Shown one piece after another: positions 44,375-55,058 of a stretch of 64,000 nt of DNA (position 1 is the stretch's first letter; each line of letters begins with the position of its first letter). The DNA is from Oscarella lobularis (lineage: Eukaryota; Porifera; Homoscleromorpha; Homosclerophorida; Oscarellidae): positions 2,976,001-3,040,000 of the forward strand of contig NC_089184.1 in assembly GCF_947507565.1 (NCBI RefSeq), written 5' to 3'. The notes under the pieces are model-generated. The model had not been told where the DNA came from and ran no database searches. It saw only the letters and a program-made list of their open reading frames with translations. Made by a program: the position numbers and the translations under genes.

Positions 44375-47300
44375 ATGGCCGGGTTTTCTCGAATTCGTGT
44401 CGTTGGCCTCGACTTCAGGGCTTCGCCACATCAAAACGCCTTAAATGACCTTCTTGTCAACGCGACAGGAATGGCGTCCAACTCCAAGTTACTCGTAGAT
44501 CCTTTTCCCGATGGAAGTGCAGTCGTTACCTTTTATGACACGCCCACCGTTTCAGGTACAATCAGACAGTGTCGCCAACAAGGTCTTTCCTACACACGGT
44601 CCTTTTCTTCTTAGGCTTTGAACTTGTTAGGTTTCTGATTGGCCGGTCTTATTCTCTTTTCGGCCATGTTCTCTATATTGAGCCGTACGGTCGGCCTAAA
44701 GTCAGTAGTTCCTCACCTCAAGTCGGAAAAGAAGAAACAGGGACGCCGCCCAGAGCTAAAGCGGGGCGGGGGCGTGGTCGAATTCAAAATCTGGTTCAAC
44801 CAGACGCCGAATTTTCCCGACCTGGGCAAGTGCCGTCGCTACTTGGTAAGACGGAAAGTTCGCCCTTTGCCAATGCGCTCCACAAGTCGCCGCCGTCGTA
44901 TCACGCGATCTCTGCACCCACGCATTCCCCTTCGTCGATAACGCCGGAGAGGCACGTCAATGCCACTTCTAGCGGAGATGGAGAAAAGTTGCCTCCTCAA
45001 CGCGGCCGCCAATCTTGGCTTCCTGATCAAACCTTGCCACAGCCTGGCGCACTTCCCAGCGCGCCTCCTCTCCAGGATATCGTCTCGTGGCCGCGGCCTT
45101 ACAACCCTCATCCCGATACTGGTTATCGCGATGATTTCCGACCTCCTTTTTCATCAGCTCCTACTGGTCTAGGACCCAGCCATTCTTTCTCTTCAGAACC
45201 CAGGCAAGGGTTCTCATCTCCTGCACCAGTTTCTGGTTTTCCCGGTGGTGCGAGACCTTGGTCTCCGCCTTCCGTGGATTTCTTGGAGCCTCAAGACACT
45301 TACAGTCATCAGTCGCTGTATACTGTCCAAATTGGGAGGCCTCAGATGGAGCAACCACTACTGCATAGATACCCTGTCCTCCCTACCCTTGAAGACACGG
45401 ATTACGTTCCTGAGGCAGTTGCGTTGCCTAAACCAAAAGAGAACTGCGTCGTTTTTAGCGGCCTACCTTCTGAGGCCGAGCCTCAGAAGGTGGTGGAAAT
45501 AGTTCAGTCGACTGTAGGAAAACATGGAAAAGTGGCCTTGGTAGACTTCAAGAGACATGAAAGCGGTTTTGCCGCTACGTTGCACATTTCTGATCGCAAA
45601 GGCAAGCGCTGCTGTTGTCCAGTGCTGCCCAACTAACATTTCTCTTTTGGTAGGATTAGTTGCACTGTGGAAGCAACGTTTTAGAAAAAAGGCCATCTCT
45701 TACGATTCGACGCCTCTTACTTTTGATTTGCTGTGGCCCGAGACGTACGAAAGCAATCGCTTTTTAATAGAAAACATTCCGCCGAGGACTTCAGCCGACA
45801 ATCTCTCGTTGCACTTGAAGGCCCAAGAGGCACTTGAAGGATTGAAAGTAACTTTAAAACTTTTAGATGGCGGGGGAAAAGCTGTCGTTTTTGCTAATAA
45901 CGACATTATTGGTCAGCCTGAATCTCTTTTTTGCGTTCTTTTATTTTTGTCTGTTTAGACGATGCGCTTATTGAAACATTGAAGAAAGATGCAGCTGACA
46001 TCGAAAGAAGCGACAAGGAACTAACCTTTCGCCGTATTCCGGTTTCTCGCTCCGTTCGTCTTTTTGGTCTTTCAAATAATTTGGACAAAGGAGCGGTTCG
46101 CAACTACGTGTTTAGTTTGCCAACTTCTCCTGCTGTACCACTTGTCGAAACTGTAGAGGTGCGCAAGGATTGGCGTGGTGCATCTGCTGTTGTCACTTTG
46201 AGAACAACCATGGGTAGGAGCTATCTGATGCTGTGATCCGTTTCTAGGGTTTATATGCTGTGGTTTTTAGAAAGAGACGCTGTGTTAAGTCTTGGGAGTT
46301 TGCCCCCACTTAGCGACTGTCAGCCTAAAGTTGAACCCTACTCGCAATACCCGACGTCTGCTGTAGACGAAGCAGATACCTGTGAAAATGCTTTAACGTC
46401 TTCAGTTGAACCTGATTCGAATGAACCTTTCGTACTCATACTCAAGGCTACGGATGATTTTGATGAAGACGTCATGAATTTCATATATGCTGAGAGAAAA
46501 CGAGAGCGAACCTTTCAGAGACAGTTCAAGCTAGGAGAACTGCAATGGGACGCGGACTCGAAAACGCTGAGCATCAGCAGTCGCGAGCGGAGGTCTTCTG
46601 AATCTGAATTTGCAAAGCAGGCTAAGGCAGATGTTCTGTCCCTCTGCGATGAGTACGAGAGAAAGTCTCTTTACGTTCCCGATCCTGGTATTATGGATCA
46701 GGCATCGAAATTGTCTCAACAGGAAAATTCTCACCGCGGAGACTCGTGCAGCTTGAGGATTAATCCAGATGAGGGAAAAATTTCGTTTATTGGCGAAAAG
46801 AAAGATGTTTTCTCTCTGCATTCTCATTGTGTAGACGCTGTCAGAAATTGGATTCGAGAGAAAGAAAAGCGCGAAGAAGTAATTAGCGAGTCGGTTGCCT
46901 GTCAATCACGAAGCCGCTTGAAACTGCTAACTTTATCCAAGCAGTATTGTGCTCTTAGAGAAGGTAAGGTCGCAATGAGAGCTAATTTTGATCTCCTAAA
47001 ACTTGAAATCAACGGAGCGGCGTTTGAAGTTAACCGTGCTAAACAAACTATTGAAACGCTAGTGGATGCAATTCAAGAAAAAGTTGTTCCTGTGGATGAT
47101 CGCTTGTGGCGGTTTTTTCAAGGTCTAGGATTCCAACAGCTGACTTCAGTTATTGAGGAGCAAGAGTTGTATGCCCAAGCTGTGCTGGTTCACGACGATC
47201 ACCCCGGAATTCAAATTACAGCGTTTAGCGATGACGTCTTCACTGCCGTTAAGCTGGTGAGAAAATGCTTTATCTCTCAGCGAATTGAGCCTGAAGACGA

Positions 47301-50300
47301 AGAACAACTTACTTACTTGCAAAGTACTGACGCCGCTAATGCTTTTGAAACAATCTGCAGTAAACATTCACTGCAGATCGATGGCTTTGGAGCAACGTCT
47401 GAGGAGTTTTGGGTAACGGGTCTCGATGAGAACGTTAGAAAAGCATGCAACGAAGTGCACAAACGTCTTAAATACAACGTCATTTATAGGAAGTCTTTAC
47501 GTTTTCCGAAGTCGCAAATAGAGTATTTGCTCAAACATTGCCAAATGGACGTTGAGGGAATTGTTACTTCGCTCCAGAGATTTAAGGCAAAGGTTTCCTT
47601 TAACAGAACTCCTCCTTCAGTTTCGCTGAAAGCGACTCAAGACGGGTTTGACGTTCTGCAAGCTAAAATTGAGTCCCTCATTGGTGACCTCTTCACAGAG
47701 ACAGAAGAGCTAAAGAAACACGGGTTGGAAAAATACATCAGCAGCAAAGACTTTATGCGCGAAAGAAACGAGATTGAAGACGATCATCACGTTATTATTG
47801 CCTTGGGCGACGAAGACGAAGATTATGATGACGACGATGCGACGGATATTGACGACGATTCATCGTCGATTCATCTTGGCTCGTTTTATCCAACAAAAGA
47901 TTCGTCTCGAATTGTTCGTCTTTTTGGTGGCGACTTGTGTAATCACGAAGTTGATGCCATTGTGAATGCGGCGAACGAAAACCTCGATCACGGCGGTGGA
48001 CTCGCACACGTCATCGTTCAAAGAGCCGGTTACGAAGTTCAAAGGGAAAGCCGAAGGGTGCTGTTAAAACATCGCAACGGTTGTCTAAGACCCGGTGAGG
48101 CTGTTCATACTAGCGCCGGCAGTTTGTCCACTACACAGTACGTTATTCATGCTGTTGGGCCGCGTTGGCAGGGAAACAAAAGTAGCAAGGTATCCGAAAA
48201 TTGTCTTCGCGAAGCCGTAGCATCAGCGCTCAAAGTGGCCAGCGAGTTAAAGCTTAGAAGTGTCGCATTTCCGGCTATCGGTGCTGGCTTGTTCGGCTGT
48301 CCAAGTGATTTCGTTGCTCGAAACATGGTCTGTGCAGTTGATCTGTTTCTTTCTAAGAATTCCAAGTCTTCCGTGAAGCGGGTTGACTTTGTCATGAGAA
48401 ATGAAGACAGGCAGAATGTTCGCTGTTTTAGTGACGAACTCGGCAGCCAGTTAAAGTCTGCTAGTTTGCCTATGAGACGATCTCGCTCGCCCCGGTCAGA
48501 AAGGAGAATGCAGGAGAATCCCAGCAGAAAAGGGCTGTCATCTCACTTGCCTAAGTTTTCTTCTAGCTGCAGCAGAGATCTTGATGTAGTTGTCAAAGGA
48601 GGCGATATTACACAGGAGGAGGTACGACCGCTTAGGCCGATTGATTTGAAGTTAATGCCTAATGCCTGTGTTTTGAACGTTCGTAGGCTGGTGCAATAGT
48701 GAATTCAACAACCCCTGATCTTGACATGCAAGCAGCTCAAGCATCTAAAGCTATTGCTCGCGCTGCTGGTCCTGGATTGCAGGAAGAATGCTCAGCCAAG
48801 CGAAAATCTGGACGTTTGAATCCAAATGATGTGTGCGTAACCTTGGGCTACAGTCTACCCACAGCAAACATTTTTCACATAATTTGTCCTCAGTCTCCTC
48901 AGGTAATATGCCTACGTAGCAAAGACTATTGACTTCTTTTTATTGCTTCTCCTGGTATAGGATCTTAAAGAACTTGTGTTCAAATGCGTTCAGAAGGCAG
49001 CTGCACTCAGCTTGTCTTCTATAGCGTTTCCTGCACTGGGCACAGGAAACTTGGGCATTCCCGATAAACAAGCGGCAGCCGCTCTGTTTGCCGGATTTGA
49101 CCAATTTCGCGAAAGCGCTGGATCGTCCACCAGCGTGAACACAATCAAAGTCATTGTGTACGACCCTTCAAAGCTAGCTGTTTTTAAGAGAGAATCGGAA
49201 AGATCAACTTCTGGACCACGACTTGCTCCTTCCGGGGGGCCGTCAGGGTCGTCAGTGCCTTCGAGACGTCGGAATGAAGCGCTTTTGGCTAACAATTGCC
49301 TTGTTAGGGTTGAACAGGGAAGCGTCACATCCGACTCATCAGATGCAATTGTCGCCACTCAAGGTATTGTTTTGCAGACAGTCCTCAGTGCTGACGCGAC
49401 AGCCAATGGGGACTTCTGTAGCAAGTATCCTCATGGCTTCAAAACAAACGACGAGATTCTTGAACTGAGAACTCACCAGCTACCAACTAAGCGAGTCTAT
49501 GCAATCGCTCCACCGCCCTGTTCGTCTGCCAAAACGGACTCTCAGAACAGTCAAGTCCTCACGTCTTTGATCTATAAATGCCTGATGGCAGCCAACTCAG
49601 CTAAGCATAAGTCTATTGCAATTCCGGCTCTTGGGACAGGCAATCTGGGCTACGGCAACGCCGTTTGTGCCAGAGGAGTTTTTGAGGCAGCCAAAAAATA
49701 TGCTTCAAAAGTTTCCAATAATCCGTCAGTAATTCGTATAAAGATTGTAGTTTTTGATGCTCATCGGGTTAGGGATTTTGAGAAGGAACTTCAATCTTGC
49801 ATTTCGCCCTCTGCTGCATCTTCTTCCGGTGGTGGCTTCTTTGATAAAATTTTTGGCGGCATTAAGTCTGCGATGTCATCGCTGATACCCTCTCGATCTG
49901 AATCGCCTACGGCAGCCGCCACTCCAGCTTCTACAGAACGTTTTGTAAAAACAAGGAAGGCGGTGAAGAGTGTTTCCGCCTGCGAGCCGGATTCCATTTC
50001 GGTTTCAATAGTTGGCCAAGACCGAAGCCGTTGTCACGCTGCCTTGAGCAAGGTGAACAAAGCGGTCGACAAAAACTGTTCGCGCCGGCCGTATGAGGGA
50101 AAAATTCCTACTGTGTTTGACGAATCAAAGTTAAAAGAAATTGCCGATCGATTTGGTGTAGCATTAGCAATCGATGGCAGTCATGGGTACGATGAAAGCG
50201 ACAGTAGTCCGGTGATATATGTTGCTGGCAGAACAGGCGAAGTCTCTGATTCTCTCTATCAAATCGGAATATTCTTTAGTGAGGAGATGGAGAAAGAGCT

Positions 50301-51301
50301 TGTAGAAGTGGCGGCAGAGGGGGTGAGCTCTAAGGTAAACTGGAAGTGGCATGGCGCCGATGGTTGGAACACGTACGACAAGTCCGCCAATTATGAAATA
50401 GAAAAAGCGTATCAGGCTGCGTGTCAGACAGGCAAATTAAAGTTTTCTCTTTCCATAAAGAGGGCTCTATACGAGATTGATCTGAAAGCTATGACGCAAA
50501 CGTCGCTTAGCAACTCAAAGGAAAGGAAAATTTTTCGTGAAGATGTAGAAGCAGCAGGTTGTAATCTAAGCGTTGCACCAGCATCACATTATATTTAAAC
50601 GTTCTTTTGTAGCCGTCAAGGTTGAATTTCCTCCGACCTGGACATCAGATGTCACGCGCCATGAAATCAAGCTTATTACTCTCAAGCCTTCCAAGGACGA
50701 GTATAAAGCTATAGTTGGGAATTTCATGGCTACGCTTCTTAACAACCCGGCCAAAATTCAGAAAATACAACGGATCGAGAATCCTATTCTGTACCGGCAG
50801 TATTCGATAGCGAGAGATCTCCTTAGTAGCAAACGCGATAAAGAACTAGCAGCCGGTAAAGCAAAACTCGAAATGGATTTGTATCATGGAACGATTGAAG
50901 ACACCGTTAAACACATTATTGACAACGGCTTCAACAGGATTTACGCTGGCACTGCTGTCGGCAAGTGACTCGGCTGTTTCTAATATATAGTAATTATTGT
51001 TTACTTATTTGTAGGGAAGCTATATGGGGCCGGAGTGTACTTTGCAAGTGAATCTGGAGTGTCTCACCGCTACGCTAAAGCAGATGCTAAAAAGAAAAGG
51101 CACATGTTTTTATGCAAAGTTCTAATTGGCTTATACACACAAGGGCATCAGAATCTCGTCGAGCCTCCTGTCATTAAGGCTAGCAAAAGCCTGACCGATC
51201 GTTATGATAGCACAGTTGATAATATGAGCGATCCAAGAATTTTTGCTAGCTGCTATCGAGACAACATGGCTTATCCAGCCTACCTAATCACTTTTGTTTA
51301 G
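44375..51301 (+). CDS. PARP14-like mono-ADP-ribosyltransferase, copy 1
   Basis: Nine exons (44375-44555, 44615-45601, 45654-45911, 45959-46213, 46271-48621, 48687-48902, 48961-50557, 50613-50960, 51015-51301) total 6,480 bases = 2,159 residues. Order: RRM-like (1-75); Pro-rich linker (~85-330); RRM-like repeats (~336, ~423, ~505); KH-like region (600-1060); acidic stretch (~1072-1092); macrodomain 1 (~1105-1280, VNAANENLDHGGGLAHVI); macro 2 (~1330-1495) and macro 3 (~1525-1695), both with altered ligand loops; WWE (~1870-1945); ART (~1948-2159). ART motifs are DLYHGT, YGAGVYFA and DPRIFASC, giving an H-Y-I triad typical of mono-ADP-ribosylating PARPs. Introns 2 and 8 use GC-AG sites. Confidence 0.92.
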
Positions 51302-52079
51302 CCAGCTATATCTGTGTCGTGTGCAAAAATCGCTTTTGGTGTTGTTTTCTAGTTTACTTATACGTCAGTGTGACAAAAGCGCATTTTTTGTAAGTCTGTG
51401 GTTGCTTGCGCGTCTGGTAAATTTATTGGTAGTATGTAAGGTCATATTATGGCCATTGTGATTATGTCTTCAGTATGAAGCTGTCTGGATTGAGAGCAGG
51501 TGTTATCATAAAAATGCAAAAATTAGAATGGGAGGTGCTCAACTCTTTTGCCAAATTTTTAATTGCATCACGTGACCGAATCCGAACGTGAACGAACTAC
51601 CGTGCGTTAAATTCGTGAGGCCCCCTTCGCGGATAATCTCTCCTGGAAGAGATACATCACGATGCGCAACGTCGTTCAGAGCTTGCAACAAAGTTTTGAC
51701 ACCAGTTTGCCTAAAAAATGCGCCCAAGTACTTCGGTGAGATGAGTAGAGCGACAGTGTACATCATTCGACGTCTACTACATTTCTCTAAGGATGCAAAG
51801 AAGCTAGGGAAGGAGCTTAGACATCACAAGAAGCCTTAACAAGAGAGAGGCAAGAGAAGGTAACCTCTCGCGTCTCTCGGTCTCGTTTTGATCGGCGATC
51901 GTCATCTCTCAGGATCAACTCCTTTCTATTCAGTTCTCGCGGCAATATTATGGTCTTAAAGAACGACGATTGTAAACGATAAGCGTTTTTATTCGGAGAG
52001 CAATTCTGCAATTTTTTCGATGTTACGTATTCTAGCTAGACAAGTGATTCGTATACCTTCTTGTGAGTTATTTTTTTCC
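51302..52079. other. Spacer between convergent module 1 PARP and module 2 ligase
   Basis: Both strands are open around 51539-51839, but neither translation shows a known motif. Probably 3' UTRs plus spacer. Confidence 0.45.
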
Positions 52080-54584
52080 CTATTCGTTGACTCCTTTCGA
52101 GTGCAATTCGCTTTTCACTCTTCCTAGATAACCGGGGTCAGGGTAACCGTAGCTGTCTCTGCAAGAAAACAATCAGATGAGTTACTCTTCAATGGCTCCA
52201 ATGCCTTACGGTCCGCCGGTCTGCCTTGTCTTATGATGAATATCGTTCCACGTAACAACGCCGTCGTGGCCAGTGGTAACAGAACGTCCAATCGTAAAAG
52301 TAAGACGTCGCTCAAACGCTTTTTTAAGCAGGTGATAAACTTCTCTTCCTTCCTTGTTGTCTGGAAGAAAGGCATTCCGAGTCGTTCCACAGTATTTCTT
52401 TCCTGGTGTCGGATGCTCGTCTGTCTGCACTCCGTCAGGTATGTCATAGATAATTTGTATAGTTTTGTGTGACTCGTATCCGGGCAGAGACGAGTCGAGT
52501 ATTCTATGATTCATTGTTGATCCACGAGGTTGATTGCCTCTGACAGTTCCGAACGGTTTTTGACAGAATGGGCAAACAGGTGAAGAGAGTCTATCGCGGC
52601 ACGAGACGCAGACTCTATGCTCCTTATCACATGGTAATGTTACCATTGGATTATCAGTCGTTGGTGTATGGCAGCATATTGGGCAGTCTGGAGTGGCTTC
52701 GTTGTTTGAAGGACTCTTTCCTAGAAAAGGTTTCTGTCAAAAATTATTTTTCCACTATGGTCTTATATTTTTAGAACGAACGAGGAAACAAAAAGCCACA
52801 AGGTATACGATAACGGAAGAATTCAATTGAAACTAGGGCGTCAAACAAACTCACCTTTGTGAGTGTGCTTAGACGTGGCAGTGTCTCTGATCTTGCACTC
52901 TTTCTCAAAGGCTCTCGTCGTTTCGCCATCAATGTTTATAAATACGATGTGGGTAAGAGATGAGACGGGCACTTTTCGAAAGAAATCTTCAACGGCAGAG
53001 AACAGCGTGGTGGCGCAACGGTCTTTAGGAATCCTGAATAAACCTGATCCTAACCCTGGAATTGCTATCGATTTCAGATTCAGATCTGTTGCAATCCTGA
53101 GCGCGTTGTAGCAGGCGAGCTGCAGTTTTTGAAGCGTTGTGGAAGGGTTATTTTGATCCCAGACCGGTGCAACGGAGTGGATGACGAATTTGCATGGAAG
53201 TCTTCCTCCCTTGGTATGGACTGCGTCTCCGGCTTTAAGCCTTCCTTTTATTCTGATAATTTCATTGCTTTCTACCTGTATTTTTTCTCCTCCAGCGTCG
53301 ACTATAGCCTGGGCGAGGCCCCCTGAATGCTTGAGAAGCTCATTAGCAGCATTCACCACGGCATCGGCAGGCTCTTGAGTCAGGTCTCCTTTCTTCACAG
53401 ATATTAGACGATTTTTGAGTACAAGTGTGGCGAAACAGTTGCCCGATGTTGGCGGTAGAGATTTGATAGCTTTTTGAAATTTTTGTTTTGTAAGTCTTAC
53501 GTTCTCTTTAGGCCCCATAATGACGCACATGGGACCGTCATCCGTATTCTCGTAACTCGTGAGAGCACGACAGGCCTCGAGATCGACTTTAGCTCGTACA
53601 ATTTCGTAGGTATCTTTTGATATAGGCAAACGCTCTTCACCAAGTGTGCTACTGACTCCTATACAGATCTGGGCCAATTTGTCTCTTGCTGTTGTCACGT
53701 CCGACTCAGCATTCAATCCGACAACGGTAAGTATCGCTGCTCCATCGTTGCTAGAAGAACTCCACTGCAGTCTAACTTGACACGATTCCTCTATAGATGC
53801 CGTATCGTTTGATAGAAACTCGTTTACGTAACGCATCGTTATTTCGTTCACTTGCAGCGGTTGGCTGCGACTCAACGGCTCATGAATGACAACTCGGTGA
53901 TGCGTAGGGTTGCCGTGCTGGTGAGTGGGAGGTTGCGATTCGTAACGATGTTGACCGTGAGAAAATTGTTGTGCAGATTCTGGCATCGCACTCTCTCCGT
54001 AGTGTTGACTCGAACATTCGCCTCCCAAGGATGAAGCCTGGGTATGGATTTCGCGAATGATATGTTGTTCGAGTTGTTGAATGTTTTCAAGACTGCCTAT
54101 CGCCGCGTTGTGCGTCTCGCCAGTCGACGCGAACAATGCCATTGGGCTGACGCACTTGACAACTTTCACTCCGAAGTGCTGGCCCAACTGAAAGATATTC
54201 GACATCCCAAGAAATTCGACGATATCACGCGATAGCACGACAATGTGTGCTCTCGAGCTGAAGACCTGTGAATGGAACAAACGATCTCTCCGCCTCCTTT
54301 CACTGCGTCATGATTTTCCTGCACTGTACCTGAAGCGGGAAGTCTGAGGTAGGCGTGGCGGCGCCCGAGGTGGAAGCGACAGTCGCTTGTTCGTACGCAT
54401 GATTTGCTGCGCCGTAGGACCCTGAATGATCTAAACAACCCTTTGCTAAAATCAGACATGCCTAATGTCGATAGTTACTGGTTTCGTGTGAACCTCTCCC
54501 CATTCCAGTCCGATTTGTTCCTTCAGCGGCATTTAGCTGCTTTCTGGCTCCTCCGGGTGATGTAAAAGTTGTTTGTTCAGACAT
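52080..54584 (-). CDS. Macrodomain-RING-Deltex C-terminal E3 ligase, copy 2
   Basis: Five exons (54584-54494, 54430-54330, 54265-52855, 52720-52210, 52158-52080) join to 2,193 bases = 730 residues; exon 4 is 511 bases, exactly as in copy 1. KH-like repeats precede a macrodomain with a more canonical loop than copy 1 (VNAANELLKHSGGLAQAI; PGLGSGLFRIP). Next come the RING (CPICC, PCDKEHRVCVSC, CPFC) and Deltex C-terminal domain (FTIGRSVTTGHDGVVTWNDI), finished by DSYGYPDPGYLGRVKSEL in the last exon. Relative to copy 1 the N-terminal linker is diverged and has a His/Gln-rich insert (YESQPPTHQHGNPTHHRVV). It is divergent from PARP copy 2, with ~475 bases between start codons. Confidence 0.88.
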
Positions 54585-55058
54585 GAGCGCGCAAACGATT
54601 CTGCGACGTTTTTCTTTGTTGCGAGCCGTTCGTGTTGTGAAGTAGGATAGAGTGGGGTGGTACTGCTACTGAGAATTCGTTCTCCTAGGCAGGAAAAGTA
54701 TTTTTGGATGACCATCTGATTGGTTACTGGGTGGTATCGATCACGCGATTAGAGGCATCACACGTAGTCGCTGACGCAAATGGAATTGATTATCTCCTCT
54801 TCGTCTTACTGGTTCATGTCTGAAAATGCTGAATTTTTTGTGGCTTACCGCACAAATGAAGTTTAAATTGAAATAAGTAGCATTTTAACGAATAACAAAT
54901 CGTCTTTCTTTTAGATCAGCCTCTAGCCGGAATCAATTTAATTACACTGAATGGTTCATCCCACTTTCGGTTCGGGGCAAATGGTAAGATAAGTGAGTCA
55001 TCATCGAACTTGCTGGCATTGTTTGGCCCGCTCCCTCTTAGACGCAGGGAACGTGGAA
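54585..55058. promoter_or_regulatory. Shared bidirectional promoter, module 2
   Basis: Same ordered blocks as module 1, including GCTACTGAGAATTCGTTC, GGAAAAGTATTT and CTGATTGGTTACTGGGTGG (inverted CCAAT) at 54663-54785, and the MSENAEF upstream frame at 54816. Spacing between the two start codons is kept within about 15 bases of module 1. Confidence 0.7.

Noticed and set aside
51539-51839. A small gene between the two modules
   Set aside because: Both strands are open and neither shows motifs, splice support or a second copy near 62 kb.
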